Positions 42,366 through 50,893 of a stretch of 64,000 nt of DNA are shown piece after piece; position 1 is the first letter of the stretch; every line of letters starts with the position of its first letter. Both the position numbers and the translations under genes were made by a program. The notes beneath the pieces were generated by a model. The model made no database searches and was not told where the DNA came from. It saw only the letters and a list, made by a program, of their open reading frames with translations. The DNA comes from Microbispora sp. H13382 (lineage in GTDB: Bacteria; Actinomycetota; Actinomycetes; Streptosporangiales; Streptosporangiaceae), in contig NZ_JABBXA010000028.1 of assembly GCF_014161445.1 (NCBI RefSeq), positions 1 to 64,000 on the forward strand. Direction: 5' to 3'.

Positions 42366-43400
42366 ATGCGCATCACCTACGGTCCCTGGGGAGAGACCCT
42401 CGCGGAGCAGGTGGAGGCGGCGCGCGCGGCGGAGCGGGCGGGCGCCGAGGTCGTCTGGGTTCCCGAGATGCACCGCAGCGCGATCGTGTCGGCGGCGGCG
42501 CTGGCACAGTCCACGGCCACCGCCCGGATCGGCACGGCGATCGCGCTCGCCTTCACCCGCAGTCCCATGGTGACCGCGCTGGAGGCGCTCGACGTCGACG
42601 AACTGTCCGGCGGCCGTTTCGTTCTCGGGCTGGGCACCGGTGTGCAGCGGCTCAACGAGGACTGGCACAACGTGCGGTGGGGCAAGCCGGTCGGCCGGCT
42701 GCGGGAGACCGTCCGCGACATCCGGCACTTCTGGGCGCACTGCGCGTCGGGTGAGCCGATGGTCCTGGACGGAGAGCACGCGCCGATGCGCATCCGCGGA
42801 TACCGGCGGCCGTTCCCGGTCACCCGTACCCGGATACCGATCTATCTGGCGGCGGTGGGCCCCGCGATGACCCGGCTCGCGGCCGAGATCGGCGACGGCT
42901 GGATATCGCACGAGCTGTGCTCCCCGGCGTACCTCGCCGAGCGCGTCCTCCCGGAGGTGGAGGCGGGGCTGGCGAAGGCGCGGGGAAAGAACCGGGAAGA
43001 CCTCGACCTCGTGGTTTCCGCGTGCTGCTCCGTCGACGCGGACGCGGGCGTCGCCCGGCGTCGTGCCGCGGGCCTGGTCGGCTTCTACGCGAGCGTGCGC
43101 AGCTACGCCGACTTCTTCGCCTTCCACGATCTGGCCGGCGAGCAGGCCGCCGTGGTGGAGGCCTTCCGCTCCGGACGCGGCGCCGACCATCTCGGCGACG
43201 TCGTGCCGGACCGGATGGTCGACGCGGTCACCATCGCCGGCGACCCCGATGAGGTGCGCGCCCGTCTGGCCGCCTACGAGGGTCTCGCCGACACCGTCAA
43301 GCTGACCCCGCCGACGCACGGGCTCCCCGCGTCCGAGACCAGGGCGGCCCAGGAATCCATCATCCAGCTCATCGCCGACATCACAGGAGGGCGGGCGTGA
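42366..43400 (+). CDS. LLM-class flavin/F420-dependent oxidoreductase
   Basis: This 344-residue luciferase-like TIM-barrel protein has V-W-V-P-E-M-H-R, then A-T-A-R-I-G-T-A-I and G-R-F-V-L-G-L-G-T-G. It also has P-I-Y-L-A-A-V-G-P and D-G-W-I-S-H-E-L. This is the F420-dependent methylene-H4MPT reductase-like branch common in actinobacteria. It could reduce or oxygenate a ring intermediate. ATG comes one base after the MaoC stop. Confidence 0.85.
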   Translation: MRITYGPWGETLAEQVEAARAAERAGAEVVWVPEMHRSAIVSAAALAQSTATARIGTAIALAFTRSPMVTALEALDVDELSGGRFVLGLGTGVQRLNEDWHNVRWGKPVGRLRETVRDIRHFWAHCASGEPMVLDGEHAPMRIRGYRRPFPVTRTRIPIYLAAVGPAMTRLAAEIGDGWISHELCSPAYLAERVLPEVEAGLAKARGKNREDLDLVVSACCSVDADAGVARRRAAGLVGFYASVRSYADFFAFHDLAGEQAAVVEAFRSGRGADHLGDVVPDRMVDAVTIAGDPDEVRARLAAYEGLADTVKLTPPTHGLPASETRAAQESIIQLIADITGGRA

Positions 43401-44614
43401 GACCCCTGGAGGACGTCCGGATCGTTGCCGTCGAGCAGTACGGCGCCGGCCCGTTCGGCAGTGTGCACCTGGCCGACCTCGGGGCCGAGGTGATCAAAAT
43501 CGAGGATCCGCGGGTCGGCGGCGACGTCGGGCGGTACGTGCCGCCGTACGGCGAAGGCGAGGACTCGCTGTTCTTCGAGACCTTCAACCGCAACAAGCGC
43601 AGTCTGTCCCTCGACCTCGCCACCGACGAGGGGCGTGCGGTCTTCGAGGACCTGGTGCGGGTCAGCGACGTGGTCTACAGCAACCTGCGCGGCGACGTGC
43701 CCGCCAAGATCCGCATCACCTACGACGACCTGAAGCACCTCAACCCCGCCATCGTGTGCTGCTCGCTCACCGGGTTCGGCATGACCGGCCCCAGGCAGAA
43801 GGAGCCGGGGTACGACTACGTCCTGCAGGGCCTCGCCGGATGGATGGACATCACCGGGGAGCCCGAGGGGCCGCCCACCAAGTCCGGTCTGTCGATGGTC
43901 GACTACTCGGGCGGCCTGGTGGCGGCGATCTCGCTCCTGGCCGGCCTGCACGCGGCCCGCAGGGACGGCGTGGGCATGGACTGCGACGTCAGCCTCTACG
44001 ACACCGCCATCGGTCTGCTGACCTATCCGGCGGTCTGGCACCTCAACGAGGGATTCGTTCCGGAGCGCACCCGCCACTCCGCCCATCCGTCCCTGGTCCC
44101 CTTCCAGGCGTTCGAGGCGAAGGACGGCTGGCTCGTCGTCGGCTGTGCGAAGGAGAAGTTCTGGCAGCGGCTCGCCAAGGTCATCGGCCACCCCGAATGG
44201 GCGGACGACGAGCGGTTCGCGACGTTCGCCGACCGCCGCCGCAACAAGGACGTCCTGCTGCCGATGCTCGAGGAGGTGTTCCGCGGGCGAACGGTCGACG
44301 AATGGCTGGCGCCGCTCTACGAGGCGTCGATTCCGTGCGGCCCGATCAACGACGTCGCCACCGCCCTGACGGAGGAGCACACCGCCGCCCGCGGCCTGGT
44401 CGTGGAGACCGAGCACCCCCGCTGGGGCACGCTGCGCCAGGTCGCCTCCCCGATCCGGGTCGGTTCGCGGCCCCCCGAGTACCGGCGGGCGCCCCAGCGC
44501 AACGAGGACTTCGGCCACGTCGTACGCGGGCTCCTGGGATACGGCGACGCGAAGGTGGCGGCGCTGGCGGAGGCGGGTGCCTTCGGACCGCCCGCCCGGG
44601 AGGTGGCGTCGTGA
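43397..44614 (+). CDS. CaiB/BaiF-family CoA-transferase 1
   Basis: This 405-residue class III CoA-transferase has the N-terminal V-A-V-E-Q-Y-G-A-G-P-F, D-L-G-A-E-V-I-K-I-E-D-P and N-R-N-K-R-S-L-S-L-D-L. The catalytic Asp is in M-V-D-Y-S-G-G. It should move CoA from a donor such as succinyl-CoA to the pathway acid. The GTG start overlaps the previous stop. A second family member lies at 55.9-57.3 kb, so two acids are probably activated. Confidence 0.9.
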   Translation: MRPLEDVRIVAVEQYGAGPFGSVHLADLGAEVIKIEDPRVGGDVGRYVPPYGEGEDSLFFETFNRNKRSLSLDLATDEGRAVFEDLVRVSDVVYSNLRGDVPAKIRITYDDLKHLNPAIVCCSLTGFGMTGPRQKEPGYDYVLQGLAGWMDITGEPEGPPTKSGLSMVDYSGGLVAAISLLAGLHAARRDGVGMDCDVSLYDTAIGLLTYPAVWHLNEGFVPERTRHSAHPSLVPFQAFEAKDGWLVVGCAKEKFWQRLAKVIGHPEWADDERFATFADRRRNKDVLLPMLEEVFRGRTVDEWLAPLYEASIPCGPINDVATALTEEHTAARGLVVETEHPRWGTLRQVASPIRVGSRPPEYRRAPQRNEDFGHVVRGLLGYGDAKVAALAEAGAFGPPAREVAS

Positions 44615-46008
44615 CCGCCGCGCGCGCCCTAACCGCGTGGGCACTGGGTCCGGGGCCGGCCGGCGCGCCCCCGGAGGTGCGGGAGGCGGCCTGCCGTCAC
44701 CTGCTCGACGGGCTCGGCACGGCCGTCGCGGCCGGCCGTACCCGGATCGCCGCGCCCGCGGTCGCGGTCGCGCGAGGGCTCGGGGGCCCGGCGGAGGCCA
44801 CGGTGCTCGGCACCGGCGAACGCGGGTCGGCGGTGGCGGCGGCGCTCGCCACCGGCACGCTGGTGCACGCCCTGGACTTCGACGACACGCACGCGGGCGG
44901 GCTGGTCCACGCCACCGCGGTGGTGCTGCCGGCGGCCCTCGCGGTCGGCGAGGAGGTGGGCGCGTCCGGCGCCGAGGTGCTCGCCGCGGCGGTCGCCGGC
45001 TACGAGACGGTGTGCCGCGTCGCCGCCGCTGTCCCGCACGGGTTCCACACCCGCGGCCTGCACGCGACCATGAGCTGCGGAGTGATGTCGGCCGCCGTCG
45101 TGGCGGCCCGGCTGCTGGGGCTCGGCGCCGACCGGACCGTCGACGCGCTGGGCATCGCGGGCAGCCAGGCGGGCGGGCTGCTCGAGTTCCTGTCCACCGG
45201 CGCGTCCACCAAGCAACTCCACCCCGGCTTCGCGTCGGCCTCCGGCATCCTCGCCGCCCGGCTCGCGGCGGCCGGGGCCACCGGTCCGGACAGTGTCCTG
45301 GAGGGCCCGCACGGGCTGTACGCGGCGCTGGCCGGCCGGACCGTCGACGCCGGCGCGGTCACCTCCGGGCTGGGGGAGTCGTGGGAGACCACCCGGATCA
45401 CCGTCAAGCCCTACCCGGCGTGTCAGCTCATGCACGTGACCCTCGACGCGGTCGCCGAGGCGCTGCGCGGACACGGCGTCCGGGCGTCCGAGGTGATCGA
45501 GGTGGTCGCCGACGTGCACCCGGACAGCGCGGCCATCGTGTGCGAGCCGGCGGAGCGCAAGACCCGCCCGCGCACGCCGTACGACGCCAAGTTCTCCCTG
45601 CCGTGGAGTGTGGCGGCGCTGCTCCTCGACGGCGAGGTGACGCTCGGGACGTACTCCCCGGAATCCATTCGCCGTCCTGAGGTGGCGGATCTCGCGGCAC
45701 GGGTGCGCACCGTCGTCACCCCTGCCGGCGTATCGAGCACCGTCGCCGCCGACGCGCCGGGACGCGTGCTCCTGCGGCTCGACGGCGGACGGGTGATCGA
45801 GGGGAGGGTGCCCGGCAGCGCCGGCGGCCCCGACCGCCCGCTCCGCGACAGCGAGCTGGACGCGAAGTTCACCGCCAACGCCGCGGGCGACCCGAAGGAC
45901 ACCGCCGAGCTGGCCCGCAGGGTGCGCGGCCTCGCCGACGAGCCCGATCTTTCCACCATCGCCGCACTCGCCGACCGGCTCGCCCGGTCGGCGCCGGAGG
46001 AACAGTGA
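44611..46008 (+). CDS. MmgE/PrpD-family protein 1
   Basis: This 465-residue protein has the MmgE/PrpD fold: L-D-F-D-D-T-H in the helical domain, G-S-Q-A-G-G, S-T-K-Q-L-H-P-G-F-A and K-P-Y-P-A-C-Q. Late P-Y-D-A-K-F-S-L-P-W is also present. Members include 2-methylcitrate dehydratase and cis-aconitate decarboxylase-like enzymes, so dehydration or decarboxylation of a tricarboxylate-like or branched acid is likely. A paralogue is at 53.7-55.1 kb. The GTG start overlaps the CaiB stop. Confidence 0.87.
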   Translation: MTAARALTAWALGPGPAGAPPEVREAACRHLLDGLGTAVAAGRTRIAAPAVAVARGLGGPAEATVLGTGERGSAVAAALATGTLVHALDFDDTHAGGLVHATAVVLPAALAVGEEVGASGAEVLAAAVAGYETVCRVAAAVPHGFHTRGLHATMSCGVMSAAVVAARLLGLGADRTVDALGIAGSQAGGLLEFLSTGASTKQLHPGFASASGILAARLAAAGATGPDSVLEGPHGLYAALAGRTVDAGAVTSGLGESWETTRITVKPYPACQLMHVTLDAVAEALRGHGVRASEVIEVVADVHPDSAAIVCEPAERKTRPRTPYDAKFSLPWSVAALLLDGEVTLGTYSPESIRRPEVADLAARVRTVVTPAGVSSTVAADAPGRVLLRLDGGRVIEGRVPGSAGGPDRPLRDSELDAKFTANAAGDPKDTAELARRVRGLADEPDLSTIAALADRLARSAPEEQ

Positions 46009-47171
46009 TGACCTTGCAAGCCATCCGTCCGAGCCGCTTCCCATGGTTCCGCTATGACGGCTACTCCTTCTCGCTCGGCCTGACGCACGGTGACGGCGCC
46101 TGGCTGTCCGGGCACTCGGCCAGCGAGTACGACCCCGAGTCCGGGCGCATCGTCGTGCGCGGCGGGATGACCGACCAGGCCCGCACGGCGTACGCGAAGA
46201 TCGGCGCTATCCTCGACGCGGCCGGGCTGTCCTTCGCCGACGTCACGCGGGTCACGGAGAACGTCACGGTCGCGGGCCTGGACGCCTACCAGGAGGCGGC
46301 GGCCGTCCGGGCGGAGATCTTCGGTGAGCACCGCCCCGCGGTCAGCACGGTGATCGTCGACCGCCTGCTGCGCCCGGCGGCGTTCATCGAGATCGAGGTG
46401 CACGCGAGCGCGGGCGGCGCGACGGCAGCGGCCGGCGGCGTGGCCGAGGCCCCGGACGGCACGATCTTCCTGCCCACGGTGCTGCCCCTCGACGAGCGGG
46501 GCGACGTGGTCGCCGAGGGCGATCTCACCGGCCAGTACGCCTACTGCCTCGAGCGGGCCGACCTGCTGCTGCGCGGCATCGGGTCGTCGCTGGACGCCGC
46601 CGTCACGACCTACGACTACACGACGCCCGCCACCCGGGACGTCTACCGGCGTACGCACGCGGTCCGTAAGGAACGGCTCGGCGGGGCCGGCGTCTACCCC
46701 GGCGCGGGCGGCATCCTGATGAGCCGGCTGCACCGCCCGGGCGTGCTCGTCGCGCTCGACGTCACCGCGTCCCGGCATCCCCTGGAGGCGGTCAACCCCG
46801 GCTGGGCCCGCTACGACACGCTCACCTACACCCCCGGCGTCAAGGCCGGCGGCATGCTGTGGATGAGCGGTTTCGCGGCCCTGGACATGGAGACGCAACA
46901 GGCGCTGCATCCGGGTGACGTGGTGGCGCAGGCCGAGGTGACCTATGAGGCGATCCTGCGGGTTCTGGACGCCGCCGGCGCCGGTCCTGAGCACCTGCTG
47001 TCGACGATCGAGTACGTCTGCCCCGAGGGGCTGAGCGCCTATCGGGGCGTCGCGGACGTGCGCAAGCGCCTGCTCCGCGAGCCATGGCCCGCGTCCACCG
47101 GCGCGATCTGCGCGGGACTGCTGCGTCCGGAGTTCCTCATCGAGGTCTTCCCCGCGGCGGTGCTCCCATGA
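46005..47171 (+). CDS. Tandem RidA (YjgF/UK114) fusion protein
   Basis: This 388-residue protein consists of two RidA-like domains (residues about 15-140 and 150-385). Domain 1 has W-L-S-G-H-S-A and V-E-N-V-T-V; domain 2 has L-W-M-S-G-F-A-A, G-P-E-H-L-L-S-T-I-E-Y-V and P-A-S-T-G. RidA proteins hydrolyse reactive enamines/imines or act as chorismatase-like deaminases, normally as trimers of single domains. Fusion of two with an extended second domain is unusual. Overlapping starts and stops on both sides show it is part of the operon. Confidence 0.78.
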   Translation: MMTLQAIRPSRFPWFRYDGYSFSLGLTHGDGAWLSGHSASEYDPESGRIVVRGGMTDQARTAYAKIGAILDAAGLSFADVTRVTENVTVAGLDAYQEAAAVRAEIFGEHRPAVSTVIVDRLLRPAAFIEIEVHASAGGATAAAGGVAEAPDGTIFLPTVLPLDERGDVVAEGDLTGQYAYCLERADLLLRGIGSSLDAAVTTYDYTTPATRDVYRRTHAVRKERLGGAGVYPGAGGILMSRLHRPGVLVALDVTASRHPLEAVNPGWARYDTLTYTPGVKAGGMLWMSGFAALDMETQQALHPGDVVAQAEVTYEAILRVLDAAGAGPEHLLSTIEYVCPEGLSAYRGVADVRKRLLREPWPASTGAICAGLLRPEFLIEVFPAAVLP

Positions 47172-47668
47172 GCCTGCTGACGGAGGAGATCCGCGCGCTC
47201 GTCGGCAAGGAGGTCTCCTACACCGCGCCCGAGGAGCTCGGCAGGGCCTCGATCCGCTACTTCGCCCGCGCCGTCGGCGACGACAACCCGCTCTATACGG
47301 ACGACGCGTACGCCAGGCGGCACGGCTACGACGGAGTCATCGCCCCGCCCACCCTGGTCTGCGAGACGAACCAGTACGCCGACGTGCCGCCCGATCCCGA
47401 CGGCTATGCCGGGCACGACTGGCACATCGAGATCCCCGGGACTCGGAAGGTGCGCGGCGGCAACACCTACACCTTCCACCGCCCCGTCCGGCCCGGTGAC
47501 GTCGTCACCGCGACCTGGCGTCTGACCGGCATCGCCGAGCGCCGCACCTCCGGGGGGCAGGAGATGCTCGTCGTCTCCTCGGCCGCCGAGTACACCGACC
47601 AGCAGGGCAGGTTGCTCGTCACGAACGAGGAGACCATCATCTTCGTCGCGCTGAAGGAGGAACGGTGA
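47168..47668 (+). CDS. MaoC-like FAS1-type dehydratase domain protein
   Basis: This 166-residue hot-dog protein resembles the N-terminal MaoC-like half of two-subunit hydratases such as ChsH1. It has I-R-Y-F-A-R-A-V-G-D-D-N-P-L-Y-T-D, P-P-T-L-V-C-E and T-Y-T-F-H-R-P-V-R-P-G-D. It directly precedes a second MaoC protein with coupled translation, so the pair probably forms one heteromeric enoyl-CoA hydratase. Confidence 0.8.
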   Translation: MSLLTEEIRALVGKEVSYTAPEELGRASIRYFARAVGDDNPLYTDDAYARRHGYDGVIAPPTLVCETNQYADVPPDPDGYAGHDWHIEIPGTRKVRGGNTYTFHRPVRPGDVVTATWRLTGIAERRTSGGQEMLVVSSAAEYTDQQGRLLVTNEETIIFVALKEER

Positions 47669-48162
47669 CCGACCCGACGGTGACTGGGCCGGCGGTGACC
47701 GACCCGACGGTGGAGGCCGGCACCGAGGTCGCTCCGCTGGAGCGCACGATCGGCCTCCGCGACATGATCGCCTACGCCGGCGCCACGTGGGACTGGCACC
47801 GGCTGCACTACGACCACGAGTACCTGCAGGAGCGGGGGCTGCCCGCGCCAGTGGTCGACGGGCAGGTCTTCGGCGCGCTGCTCGTCGAGCAGCTCCAGGA
47901 CTGGCTCGGCCCGCGAGCCGTCGTCCGCCGCCTGCACTTCCGGTTCAAGAATCTGGTCTTCGCGGGGGACACCGTCCGCTGCGTCGGGCGGGTCACCGCG
48001 GTCGACGGCGACACCATCCGAGTGGAGCAGCGCATCCTGATCGTCGACGGAGACGAACCGGAACGGGTGGCGGTGGAGCCGGCCGGGGCCGAGGTCGTGC
48101 TGCGCCACCCCGAGCAGCGTGACCCCGAGCAGTGCGACCCGGAGGGGACGGAGGCGCCATGA
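47665..48162 (+). CDS. MaoC-family hydratase partner subunit
   Basis: This 165-residue hot-dog protein has D-M-I-A-Y-A-G-A-T-W-D-W-H-R-L-H-Y-D at the active-site position, V-V-D-G-Q and V-F-A-G-D-T. The Asp...His pair matches hydratase 2 motifs. The N-terminal 25 residues are a repetitive T-D-P-T-V tail. GTG overlaps the partner's stop. It would hydrate the enoyl-CoA made by the acyl-CoA dehydrogenase encoded downstream, supplying the beta-hydroxyacyl-CoA for the next two proteins. Confidence 0.8.
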   Translation: MTDPTVTGPAVTDPTVEAGTEVAPLERTIGLRDMIAYAGATWDWHRLHYDHEYLQERGLPAPVVDGQVFGALLVEQLQDWLGPRAVVRRLHFRFKNLVFAGDTVRCVGRVTAVDGDTIRVEQRILIVDGDEPERVAVEPAGAEVVLRHPEQRDPEQCDPEGTEAP

Positions 48163-49307
48163 CCACCTCCGTCGCGATCGCCGGAGCGGCCGAGAGCGAT
48201 CTCGGCGTCACCGGCAAGTCCGTCCTCGGCCTGCAGGCCCAGGCGATCGGCCGGGCGCTCGAGGACGCCGGGCTGACCCTCGCCGACGTGGACGGCCTGG
48301 CGACGACCGGGGTGTCCCGGTTCTCGGCGACCCAGGTCGCCGACTACCTGGGGCTGCGCCCGGCCTGGACCGACTCGACCTTCGCCGGCGGCTCCGCGTT
48401 CGAGATGTACGTCGCCCGCGCCGTCCAGGCAATCGAGGCCGGTCAGTGCTCGACCGTGGTCATCTCGTACGGTTCCAACCAGCGCTCCGCCCGGTCCCGA
48501 TCCCTGGCCGGCGTGGTGGAGTCGCACACTCCGGAGGCGCAGTTCGAGACGCCCTACGGACCCCTCTATCCCATCTCCTACTACGCGATGGCCGCCCAGC
48601 GATACCTCCACCGGTACGGCGGGACCCGGGAGCAGCTCGCCGAGGTCGCCGTCGCGGCCCGCGAGTGGGCGCTGCTCAACCCGGCGGCGTTCCGGCACGG
48701 GACGGGCCCGCTGAGCGTGGCCGACGTGGTCGGCGCCCCCATGGTGTCGACGCCGCTGACCACGGCCGACTGCTGCCTGGTGACCGACGGGGGAGGGGCG
48801 GTCGTGCTCACCTCGCTCGACCGGGCCCGCGACCTGCGCAGACCGCCGGTCCGCGTGCTCGGGTACGGCGAGTGCACGACCAACACCTCGATGACCGCCG
48901 TGGACGATCTGACCGTGACCGGGGCCGTCGAGTCCGGACGGGCCGCGTTCGCCCGCGCCGGGCTGACCCCCGCGGACGTGGACGTCGCCGAGGTCTACGA
49001 CTCCTTCACCATCACCGTCGTGCTCACCCTGGAGGCGCTCGGGTTCTGCGGCAGGGGCGAGGCACTCGACTGGATCGCCGGAGGACGGATCCGGCCCGGC
49101 GGCGACTTCCCGCTCGACACCTCCGGCGGCGGCCTGTCCTACTGCCATCCCGGACAGTACGGCGTGCTGCTGCTGGTCGAGGCCGTGCGGCAGCTGCGCG
49201 GGGAGTGCGACGCCCGTCAGGTGGCGGGGGCGGAGATCGCCCTCGCGCACGGCACGGGCGGGATCCTGTCCACGCACGCGACCGTCCTGCTGGGGGTGGA
49301 CCGATGA
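48159..49307 (+). CDS. Thiolase-fold Ltp2-like lyase
   Basis: This 382-residue thiolase superfamily protein is of the lipid-transfer (SCP-x/Ltp2) type: G-L-A-T-T-G-V-S-R-F near residue 47, F-A-G-G-S-A-F-E-M and D-V-A-E-V-Y-D-S-F-T-I-T. The late G-G-G-L-S-Y-C-H-P-G is also present. No Cys is seen at the first thiolase active-site position. In steroid side-chain degradation such proteins pair with a DUF35 protein to perform retro-aldol cleavage of a beta-hydroxyacyl-CoA. A DUF35 gene follows with ATGA overlap, which supports the same chemistry here. Confidence 0.82.
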   Translation: MTTSVAIAGAAESDLGVTGKSVLGLQAQAIGRALEDAGLTLADVDGLATTGVSRFSATQVADYLGLRPAWTDSTFAGGSAFEMYVARAVQAIEAGQCSTVVISYGSNQRSARSRSLAGVVESHTPEAQFETPYGPLYPISYYAMAAQRYLHRYGGTREQLAEVAVAAREWALLNPAAFRHGTGPLSVADVVGAPMVSTPLTTADCCLVTDGGGAVVLTSLDRARDLRRPPVRVLGYGECTTNTSMTAVDDLTVTGAVESGRAAFARAGLTPADVDVAEVYDSFTITVVLTLEALGFCGRGEALDWIAGGRIRPGGDFPLDTSGGGLSYCHPGQYGVLLLVEAVRQLRGECDARQVAGAEIALAHGTGGILSTHATVLLGVDR

Positions 49308-49720
49308 GCACCGAAGTACCGGGGGGCGGCCAGGTGCCCGACCCCGACGAGGTGACCGCGCCGTGGTGGGACGCCACCCGGCGGCGTGTCCTCCTCGTCC
49401 AGCGCTGCGCGGCCTGCGGGCACGCGCAGCATCCCCCGCGCGCGCTGTGCACGGCCTGCGGATCCCCGCGCGACCTCGGCTGGTCGGAGGCGACCGGCGA
49501 CGGCGTGGTGGACGCCTGCACGGTCGTCGAGCGGGCGATGCCCGGCTTCCGGCCGCCCTACGTCGTGGCGCGCGTACGCCTCGCGGAGGGCGTGCTGCTG
49601 CTCAGCAACGTGGTCGCCGAGCGCCCGCATGACGTTGGCGTCGGCGACACGCTCCGGCTCGACTGGCGGCCGCTGCCCGACGGGCGTGCGCTGCCGGTCT
49701 TCGTACTTTCCCAGAGGTGA
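49304..49720 (+). CDS. DUF35 OB-fold/zinc-ribbon protein
   Basis: This 138-residue protein has a rubredoxin-like zinc ribbon C-A-A-C-G...C-T-A-C-G (residues about 36-54) followed by an OB-fold (V-V-D-A-C-T-V-V-E-R, P-P-Y-V-V-A-R-V-R). These proteins hold the acyl-CoA tail for thiolase-fold partners. The four-base overlap with the Ltp2-like gene indicates a complex. It is the fourth member of a hydratase-hydratase-lyase-DUF35 cassette. Confidence 0.85.
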   Translation: MSTEVPGGGQVPDPDEVTAPWWDATRRRVLLVQRCAACGHAQHPPRALCTACGSPRDLGWSEATGDGVVDACTVVERAMPGFRPPYVVARVRLAEGVLLLSNVVAERPHDVGVGDTLRLDWRPLPDGRALPVFVLSQR

Positions 49721-49723
49721 TTC

Positions 49724-50893
49724 GTGGACTTCGAGCTGAACGACGACCAGCGTGAGTTCCGCGCGCTGCTGCGCGCGTTCGTCGACAAGGAGATCGTGCC
49801 GGTCGCACGGGACTGGGAGCACTCCGGCCGGTACCCGACCGAGATCGTGGACGGCTTCAAGGCGATGGGCCTGTTCGGCGTCACCGTGCCGGAGGAGTAC
49901 GGCGGGCTCGACCTGGACCCGGTGTCCTTCGCGCTCGTCTTCGAGGAGCTCTCGCGCGGCTGGATGGGGGTGGCGGGCATTCTCGGCAGCCACTCCCTGG
50001 CCTGCCGGATGATCGCGATGCACGGCACCGAGGAACAGAAGCGGCGTTACCTGCCGGGGCTCGCCAGCGGTGAGCGGCGTACCGGAATCGGCCTCACCGA
50101 GCCCGACGCGGGCACCGACCTGCAGGGCATCCGCACCACCGCGCGCCGCGACGGCGACCACTACGTGGTGACCGGCACCAAGACCTGGATCACCAACGCG
50201 CGGCACGCCGATCCGCTCCCGGTGCTGGTCAAGACCGACCCGGACGCGACGCCCGCGCACCGGGGGATGAGCATCCTGCTCGTCGACGCCGACACCCCCG
50301 GATACACGGTCACCAAGGACATCCCGAAGCTCGGTTACAAGGGCACCGAGTCGTGTGAGGTCGTGCTCGACGGCGCCCGGGTCCCGGCGGCGAACCTCCT
50401 CGGAGGGGCCGAGGGCCGGGGCATGCAGCAGGCGCTGTCCGCGCTGGAGTGGGGCCGGGTCAACATCGCGGCCCGCTCCGTGGGCATCGCGCAGCGCGCC
50501 TACGACGAGGCCCTGGCCTACGCCGGGCAGCGCAAGGCGTTCGGCCGGCCCATCGCCGACTTCCAGGCCGTCCAACTCCAGCTCGCCTCGCTGGCCACGA
50601 CGCTCCAGGCGGCCCGGCTCATGGCGTACTGGGCCGCCGACCGGGTCCGGCGCGGACGGGCCGACGCCCAGACGGGCATGGCCAAGATCTTCTGCTCCGA
50701 GGTCGCGCTGCAGGCCGCCATCGACGCGCTGAAGGTGCACGGCGGATACGGATACTCCACCGAATACGAGGTGGAGCGGCTGTACCGCGACGCAGTCCTC
50801 ATGAGCATCGGCGAGGGCACCAACGACGTGCTGCGCACCGTCGTGGCCAAGGCCCTCACCCGCGGGGACGCGAAGGTGGGGTGGGGCGGGTGA
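49724..50893 (+). CDS. Acyl-CoA dehydrogenase 2
   Basis: This 389-residue flavoenzyme has G-L-T-E-P-D-A-G-T-D, K-T-W-I-T-N-A, R-K-A-F-G-R-P-I and H-G-G-Y-G-Y-S-T-E-Y. The catalytic Glu is in I-G-E-G-T-N-D-V-L-R near the C-terminus. It is distinct from the TetR-linked enzyme at 20.6 kb and lies inside the hydratase/lyase operon, so it probably supplies the enoyl-CoA for the MaoC pair. GTG starts three bases after the DUF35 stop. Confidence 0.92.
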   Translation: MDFELNDDQREFRALLRAFVDKEIVPVARDWEHSGRYPTEIVDGFKAMGLFGVTVPEEYGGLDLDPVSFALVFEELSRGWMGVAGILGSHSLACRMIAMHGTEEQKRRYLPGLASGERRTGIGLTEPDAGTDLQGIRTTARRDGDHYVVTGTKTWITNARHADPLPVLVKTDPDATPAHRGMSILLVDADTPGYTVTKDIPKLGYKGTESCEVVLDGARVPAANLLGGAEGRGMQQALSALEWGRVNIAARSVGIAQRAYDEALAYAGQRKAFGRPIADFQAVQLQLASLATTLQAARLMAYWAADRVRRGRADAQTGMAKIFCSEVALQAAIDALKVHGGYGYSTEYEVERLYRDAVLMSIGEGTNDVLRTVVAKALTRGDAKVGWGG

